A stretch of DNA of 28,563 nt from JBEBVQ01 sp037190845 (GTDB taxonomy: Bacteria > Bacteroidota > Bacteroidia > Chitinophagales > Chitinophagaceae): positions 1 through 28,563 of the forward strand of contig JBBCJI010000012.1 in assembly GCA_037190845.1 (NCBI GenBank), read 5' to 3'. The position numbers and the translations under genes are program-made. Below are positions 23,581 through 28,563 of the stretch, one piece after another. Within the stretch, counting starts at the first letter, position 1. Each line of letters starts with the position of its first letter. The notes below the pieces were generated by a model that ran no database searches, was not told the DNA's origin, and saw only the letters and a list, made by a program, of their open reading frames with translations.

Positions 23581-26496
23581 ATGATGAGATTGCTTTTCAT
23601 GGTACTGGCGATGGTTCCCTTATCGTTATATGGACAAGTACCGATCATTCAGTGGCAAAAAACGTATGGGGGATCCGGAGACGACCGGCTGGTTTCTATG
23701 CGAAAGACAGCAGATGGCGGATATATCCTCGGTGGTCATTCCACTTCCGGTATTTCCGGAGAAAAGACAGAAGCGACAAGGGGTGATTATGATTACTGGA
23801 TCATAAAGATTGATCAGGTAGGGAATATACAATGGCAGAAGACATATGGAGGCGCGCATAAGGATATGCTTAGCTCCGTCATACAAACATCGGATCTCGG
23901 GTACTTTGTGACCGGGTATTCGGAATCCGCCGCTACCGGAGATAAAACAGATGGTAACAGGGGAACGATAGGAAGTGCCAGTGTGGGCAGGGATTTCTGG
24001 CTGCTCAAGCTCGACCAGACAGGAAACCTCCTCTGGCAGAAGACGTATGGTACTACGGCGGCGGATATGTGTTTCGTCGGCATTCAGCTTCCCGATGGCG
24101 GATACATGACAGCAGGTCTCACCGCAGGGACCGGCGGCGAACGTAATACGGCCATCAACGCCGCGCCGGTATACGGATACAATGATCATTGGATGGTACG
24201 CCTGGATGCGCAAGGCAATATGCTTTGGCAGAAATCAAACGGAGGAAACCTTCACGACCAGATATATGGTATGGTCCGTACGCCTGATGGCGGATATGTA
24301 GCGGGTGGGTCTTCTGTTTCGGGTCCTTCAGGTACCAAAACGACACCTTTTTTGGGTGGTGTTCCGAATAATAACAGCCCTACACGTGATAACTGGGTCA
24401 TCCGGACAGACAGTGCAGGCGTAATTATATGGCAGCAGGAAGTAGCAGGAAGCGGGTATGATTGCCAGATTGGAAATACGCTTAAATCCGGTGATAATGG
24501 CATTTCCCTGACGACTGGCGGGGAAGTGCTGATAGGTAATACCTCTTCGTCGGGCATTTCCGGTAATAAGACAGTAGCTTCACGCGGAGGGATGGACTAC
24601 TGGATCGTAGGGCTTGATGCCAATACCGGAGCCTTCAACTGGCAACTTGGGCTGGGAGGAAGTGGTGAAGAAGAACTCAATAGTGTGTTTCAGACAACAG
24701 ATGGTGGTTATTTTATTGCCGGTTACTCTGCTTCAGGTATCAGTGGCGATAAAACAGATGTTTCCCGCGGAAGTAATGATTTCTGGGTGATCAAAACAGA
24801 CGCGGCACGTAATATAGAATGGCAGAAGACCATAGGAGGCAGCGATGAAGATCAGTTGATGACTGCCCTGCAGACAGATGACGGATGGTTCCTGCTGGCA
24901 GGCTATTCCATGTCCGGTATCTCCGGTGAAAAAGATGAAGCCAGCCGTGGAGATTACGATTTCTGGATCGTGAAACTGGGTCCGTGTGATACCACTCCTA
25001 CCCGTCTTACTGTTCCCATATGCGTAGGTGACACGTATACGCTTCCCGGCGGTAATACGGTATCGTTGGCAGGTGTTTACCATGATACGCTCAGAAATGT
25101 ATGGAACACCTGCGACAGTGTGGTGATAACCACGTTGCAGTATTACCCGGGTGATCATGTGCATTTGATTAACGGGAATGCATTGGGTAATGATACTACG
25201 ATATGTGCGGATCAACGGCTGGAGTTGGATATTCATTATCCGGGAGGCGCTTACGAATGGAGTACCGGTGCAACGACGCCTGTGGTTCTGGCTACCGCTT
25301 CGGGAGATTATTGGGTCAAGGTAACATCACCCAATGGCTGTGAAGCATTCGATACAGTGTCGGTAACGGTTCATCCTATGCCGGATGTGGACCTTGGTGC
25401 CGATACAGGTGTATGTGATGTGTATATACCCTATATATTAGGTTCAGTACAGCCTGCCGGATCACAATACCGATGGAGTACCGGATTGACAACCCCGCAG
25501 ATTGAAGTATCATATAGTGGTAGGTATGCCCTTGAAGTTGAACTAAACGGATGTATATCCCGGGACAGTATAAACATCCGGGTAGTCCCTACTCCTATGG
25601 TAAACATTGGCAGGGACAGTATTATCTGCGAACAGTTCCCTTTGCGTATCGGTACGGAGATCGCAGGCGCTGTTTACTCATGGAATACAGGCGCGGTAAC
25701 GCCTTATATATTGGTCAGTAGCACGGATGATTATGTACTGGAAGTGAATATCGAAGGATGCATCGTCAAAGATACGATCGGAATTACGGCAATGCCTGTA
25801 CCGGATATAGATCTGGGAGACGACGGTGATATCTGTCCGGAGCAGACGATTGTTCTGGACGGTACGTATCAGTCCGGCAGCCGCTACTTATGGAATACAG
25901 GTGATACGACGGCGAACTATGCAGCTATTGCCGCAGGTACATATATTGTTACTGTGACCTCCGGGCATGGATGCATCGGAGGAGATACAATCGTTCTGAC
26001 GTTCTATCCCAAACCTACAGTGTCGCTGGGACCCGATACAGTGGTATGTGAAGAAACGCCGCTCCATTTGACTGCCTGGACGATGAATGCTGATTCCATC
26101 CGCTGGTCTGCCGGTACGATCGGTTATGTATTGGATATTCGCTCCGGTGGCGAGTATATAGCTACCGGTATCAATAAATGTGGTGAGACTTCGGATACGA
26201 TCATGGTTAAGCAGATATTCTGTGAGATATGGCTCCCCAACGCATTTACGCCGAATAGCGATGGTATGAATGACGTATTCCGGATTCTGGGTAATACCGG
26301 ACGTCTGCAGGGTGTTACGCTAAGTGTATATAACCGCTGGGGAGAGCAGGTCTTCATTACACAAGACAGGTACCAAGGCTGGGATGGTTATCATAAAGGC
26401 ATTCCGGCGCAAACGGGTACATACGTGTACCTGCTGGAATATAGCCTGGATGGCGAGCCATATAATCAAACGGGTAATTTTCATTTGTTACGGTAA
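23581..26496 (+). CDS. Seven-repeat propeller-like and Ig-like surface protein, T9SS type B
   Basis: A 971-residue exported protein. A short signal peptide ends SLYGQ near residue 19; ATG 23584 is an equally good start. Residues about 22-468 are seven repeats built as WQKTYGG(S)..(D/E)..DGGY..GG.S.SG.SG.K...RG..D.W..K.D..GN, which suggests a seven-bladed propeller. A Cys-rich linker unit (about 469-528) precedes Ig-like units at about 529-880. The CHU_C type B signal covers about 881-971 (AFTPNSDGMNDVF, YNRWGEQVF, GWDG, TGNFHLLR); the usual TPNGDG reads TPNSDG. From the Ig-like region on it aligns with the type B proteins at 2 and 12742, but the N-terminus is unrelated to the IgGFc-like domain. 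It begins 44 bp after the Kelch gene, with no promoter visible between them. Binding partner unknown. Confidence 0.9.
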   Translation: MMRLLFMVLAMVPLSLYGQVPIIQWQKTYGGSGDDRLVSMRKTADGGYILGGHSTSGISGEKTEATRGDYDYWIIKIDQVGNIQWQKTYGGAHKDMLSSVIQTSDLGYFVTGYSESAATGDKTDGNRGTIGSASVGRDFWLLKLDQTGNLLWQKTYGTTAADMCFVGIQLPDGGYMTAGLTAGTGGERNTAINAAPVYGYNDHWMVRLDAQGNMLWQKSNGGNLHDQIYGMVRTPDGGYVAGGSSVSGPSGTKTTPFLGGVPNNNSPTRDNWVIRTDSAGVIIWQQEVAGSGYDCQIGNTLKSGDNGISLTTGGEVLIGNTSSSGISGNKTVASRGGMDYWIVGLDANTGAFNWQLGLGGSGEEELNSVFQTTDGGYFIAGYSASGISGDKTDVSRGSNDFWVIKTDAARNIEWQKTIGGSDEDQLMTALQTDDGWFLLAGYSMSGISGEKDEASRGDYDFWIVKLGPCDTTPTRLTVPICVGDTYTLPGGNTVSLAGVYHDTLRNVWNTCDSVVITTLQYYPGDHVHLINGNALGNDTTICADQRLELDIHYPGGAYEWSTGATTPVVLATASGDYWVKVTSPNGCEAFDTVSVTVHPMPDVDLGADTGVCDVYIPYILGSVQPAGSQYRWSTGLTTPQIEVSYSGRYALEVELNGCISRDSINIRVVPTPMVNIGRDSIICEQFPLRIGTEIAGAVYSWNTGAVTPYILVSSTDDYVLEVNIEGCIVKDTIGITAMPVPDIDLGDDGDICPEQTIVLDGTYQSGSRYLWNTGDTTANYAAIAAGTYIVTVTSGHGCIGGDTIVLTFYPKPTVSLGPDTVVCEETPLHLTAWTMNADSIRWSAGTIGYVLDIRSGGEYIATGINKCGETSDTIMVKQIFCEIWLPNAFTPNSDGMNDVFRILGNTGRLQGVTLSVYNRWGEQVFITQDRYQGWDGYHKGIPAQTGTYVYLLEYSLDGEPYNQTGNFHLLR
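23647..24985 (+). repeat. Seven tandem WQKTYGG-type coding repeats
   Basis: Seven units of about 60-70 codons start at WQKTYGGSGDD, WQKTYGGAHKD, WQKTYGTTAAD, WQKSNGGNLHD, WQQEVAGSGYD, WQLGLGGSGEE and WQKTIGGSDED. They are diverged at DNA level, so this is an old protein repeat, not a recent tandem duplication. Confidence 0.8.
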
Positions 26497-26597
26497 CTGT
26501 TGAAACGCGATTTGCCGCGCCTCATGTTTAAGGGTTCCGGAAATGTATCCCTGTGTATCCGTGTGTTTTGATATGCAATTATATAACGATCAGATTT

Positions 26598-28535
26598 ATG
26601 AGACAATATTTGAAGTGTGTATTACTGCTGTGTATAACAACAGCAAAGGGTTTTAATGCGCAAACCCAGACTGCGGATTGGTTATCCCTCGTTACGGATG
26701 ATGTAGGTCTGACAGGCGAAAGTATTTTTTGTATTTCGGTGGCAGATATTAATAATGATCATTACCCCGATATTGTTGCGGTTGCCGGTGGGTGGCACAG
26801 GGCAGCGGAAAATGGTATACGCTTGTACCTGAATGTAGCCGACACATCTTCTGATCGTCCGGGAGCACGAATGTTTTTGAATATTACAGAAGGATCGGGA
26901 GTTAATGTAAGACCCGGAAGCGCTGAGCCTACTCGTGGTACGATAGCAGTAGCATTGGCCGACGTGAACAACGATGGTAATATAGACATGGTGCGGGGAA
27001 GTTATTACCATCGGCTGAATACTTTTACCGATCAGGGCGACCGTTGTGAAGTATTGCTCGGAGATGGCGCCGGTAAATTCAATCTTGTCCCTGGTAACGG
27101 ACTTCATGAATTGGGGCTTGTAAATGTTATCGGATTTAGTTTCCTGGATTATGACAAGGATGGTCATATTGATTTGTTTATAGCGCCCTGGTCTAAAGAT
27201 CATGATAATAACATTTGGGATCCGGGGTATCTGATGAAGGGTAACGGAAACGGCACATTTACGCACGTGTCTGCACAGGCTGGTATCACGACCCCTGAAC
27301 CAATGTACGGCAGCACTGTAATAGACTGGAACAATGACGGATGGCCGGATATTGCTACTGCACCCTATTGTCGTACAAATGGCCAATTATGGAAGAATAA
27401 CGGAGATGGAACGTTTACCAATGTAGCTGTACAGGCAGGTTATAATGCACGCTATATGCCGGGAGATGGCGGGCAGGCATTGTGCATGTGGAGTAATGTG
27501 CCGGAGGACTATGATAATGACGGGGATATGGATTTTTTCTTCAGCCTGGTACACGGTGGTACCGGTGCAAATGAAGGGCGTTCGGCGATGGCCCTAAATG
27601 GAGGGGCGGCGAATGGCTATAAGATTACTATGGATCGCAATATTACACAGCGTAAATCTCCACAGTCGGACCATCTGGGTGATTATGACGCTTCGTGGTT
27701 TGATATAGATAATGACGGGAAGATGGATCTTGCGATGGCCCAGGGTTATTACAAACCGGCGACGGATCGTTTGTATGTGTTCCGTCAGCAGGATGCACAA
27801 AACCTGATTGATATAACGGGAGATATGGACAAGATCATTCCGGCAACAAATAATCTTCATTTGCTGGAAGTAATGGATTATGATCTGGACGGGGACGATG
27901 ATATAATCTATTGCAGGGATGCAAGTCCGCAACAGATGCACTTACTGCGTAATGAAATTGGTCAGGATAACAACTGGATCGGTGTCCGGCTGATGGCGCC
28001 GGAGGGTGTAAATAAAAGTTGTATCGGGGCACGTATCTACGTTTGGAGCGGCGGTGTGCAGCGCATGCGCGAAGTTTACGCCGGTCGGGGAAATGGTTCC
28101 GGCCAGCAGCCATTCCTGATGCTGTTCGGATTGGGGTATAATATGGTTGTAGATTCAGTAAAGATCGTGTGGCCGGATGCCGAGGGTAGTGAGACTGTGA
28201 TGAAGAATCCGGCTGTGAACCAATATCATGGAGTCACAAAGAATGGCCTCGTGGTAGAAAATATACAGAACGAGGACAAAAAGCGGAGCTTGAAAATATA
28301 CCCTAACCCGGCAAGTGGTTTTATCCTGGTGCAGACGGATGATAATGCCATTATCAAGAGCGTTGATATATTTGATGTTGCGGGTAGGCTGATGATGTCA
28401 ACTGGTAATTACAGCCATGCGGAACAGACAAGGTATTGTGGTATTAGTGATCTTACGGCCGGGCAGTATTTTATAAAGGCAACTACAGAAACAGGTAGCG
28501 TGCGCATAAAGACATTCGTGAAAATCCGGGAATAA
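26598..28535 (+). CDS. FG-GAP/ASPIC-UnbV (CRTAC1-like) surface protein, T9SS type A
   Basis: A 645-residue exported protein that closes block 3. I start it at ATG 26598 (MRQYLKCVLLLCITTAKGFNAQ, a signal peptide). The frame stays open to an ATG at 26553, but that would place polar residues ahead of the signal and break the length match with its 643-residue paralog. Seven calcium loops are visible: DINNDHYPD, DVNNDGNID, DYDKDGHID, DWNNDGWPD, DYDNDGDMD, DIDNDGKMD and DYDLDGDDD. The ASPIC/UnbV domain (NWIGVRL...IGARIYV...REVYAGRGN...FGLG...KIVWPD) is at about 458-546. The type A signal follows (LKIYPNPASGFILV...GQYFIKA...FVKIRE). It lies 101 bp after the type B gene. It is nearly collinear with the gene at 15692. 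Confidence 0.9.
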   Translation: MRQYLKCVLLLCITTAKGFNAQTQTADWLSLVTDDVGLTGESIFCISVADINNDHYPDIVAVAGGWHRAAENGIRLYLNVADTSSDRPGARMFLNITEGSGVNVRPGSAEPTRGTIAVALADVNNDGNIDMVRGSYYHRLNTFTDQGDRCEVLLGDGAGKFNLVPGNGLHELGLVNVIGFSFLDYDKDGHIDLFIAPWSKDHDNNIWDPGYLMKGNGNGTFTHVSAQAGITTPEPMYGSTVIDWNNDGWPDIATAPYCRTNGQLWKNNGDGTFTNVAVQAGYNARYMPGDGGQALCMWSNVPEDYDNDGDMDFFFSLVHGGTGANEGRSAMALNGGAANGYKITMDRNITQRKSPQSDHLGDYDASWFDIDNDGKMDLAMAQGYYKPATDRLYVFRQQDAQNLIDITGDMDKIIPATNNLHLLEVMDYDLDGDDDIIYCRDASPQQMHLLRNEIGQDNNWIGVRLMAPEGVNKSCIGARIYVWSGGVQRMREVYAGRGNGSGQQPFLMLFGLGYNMVVDSVKIVWPDAEGSETVMKNPAVNQYHGVTKNGLVVENIQNEDKKRSLKIYPNPASGFILVQTDDNAIIKSVDIFDVAGRLMMSTGNYSHAEQTRYCGISDLTAGQYFIKATTETGSVRIKTFVKIRE

Positions 28536-28547
28536 TGAATGCCCGGC

Positions 28548-28563
28548 CTGCTTTACTGAGCAG
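28548..28563. terminator. Hairpin after block 3, cut by the window edge
   Basis: CTGCT (28548-28552) pairs with AGCAG (28559-28563) around TTACTG, 12 bp after the FG-GAP stop. The stem may extend beyond the window (GGC lies on its 5' side), so whether a T run follows cannot be seen. Confidence 0.33.

Noticed and set aside
23647..24985. CRISPR array or satellite DNA suggested by regular repeats
   Set aside because: The repeats are conserved as protein but not as DNA, are about 200 bp long and remain in one reading frame.
26553..26597. ATG at 26553 as start of the last FG-GAP gene
   Set aside because: It adds 15 residues ahead of the signal peptide, and the paralogs start at the equivalent of 26598.
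26497..26597. Separate promoter or terminator in the 101-bp gap before the last FG-GAP gene
   Set aside because: No TAnnTTTG element was found; only a weak CGCG...CGCG inverted repeat at about 26513-26526.
624..28113. Many open frames of 60-235 codons antisense to, or out of frame with, the large genes (e.g. 15085-15639, 26682-27386, 21156-21692)
   Set aside because: They lie wholly inside well-supported genes, lack recognisable domains or signals, and have low-complexity His/Ile/Arg-rich translations typical of shadow frames.

Overview
The window looks like chromosomal DNA of a Bacteroidota bacterium, most likely Chitinophagaceae (Chitinophaga-like). This placement is inferred from gene content. 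Nine of the thirteen genes encode secreted proteins with type IX secretion system (T9SS) C-terminal signals: type A 'YPNP...GxYxxR' domains, and type B gliding-motility-associated (CHU_C) domains with a TPNGDG...YNRWGE...GWDG signature. The four remaining genes form two two-component systems of typical Bacteroidota design. There are no tRNAs, rRNAs, CRISPR arrays, transposases or phage genes. No gene-free stretch reaches 300 bases; the longest is about 200 bp, at 20241-20437.

The layout is a repeated cassette. Block 1 (2-6053, +) has the 3' end of a type B protein with Ig-like repeats, a propeller/Ig-like type A protein, and a seven-repeat FG-GAP/ASPIC-UnbV type A protein. A LytTR response regulator and a LytS-type Reg_prop/Y_Y_Y histidine kinase follow on the minus strand (9802-6087). 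Block 2 (9935-17623, +) has a Kelch/Ig-like type A protein, an IgGFc-binding-like/Ig-like type B protein (coupled by an ATGA overlap) and an FG-GAP/ASPIC protein. Then come a TPR histidine kinase and a NarL/LuxR response regulator on the minus strand (20240-17645). Block 3 (20438-28535, +) has a Kelch/Ig-like type A protein, a type B protein whose N-terminus is seven WQKTYGG-type repeats, and an FG-GAP/ASPIC protein.

Blocks 2 and 3 have the same gene order. Each is preceded head-to-head by a two-component system, and the two systems belong to different families. C-terminal halves are clearly paralogous between blocks, while N-terminal domains are exchanged (IgGFc-binding-like versus WQKTYGG repeats; Kelch versus another propeller-like domain). 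The divergent regions hold candidate control sites. In front of block 3 there is a Bacteroidota-type promoter (TTG-N18-TACTTTTG) and two inverted copies of ATCTAATGAT. In front of block 2 there is a LytTR-like direct repeat. My reading, which is inference, is that each two-component system senses an extracytoplasmic cue and controls its adjacent set of three T9SS-exported surface proteins, probably adhesive or ligand-binding. No enzyme activity is apparent in the exported proteins.
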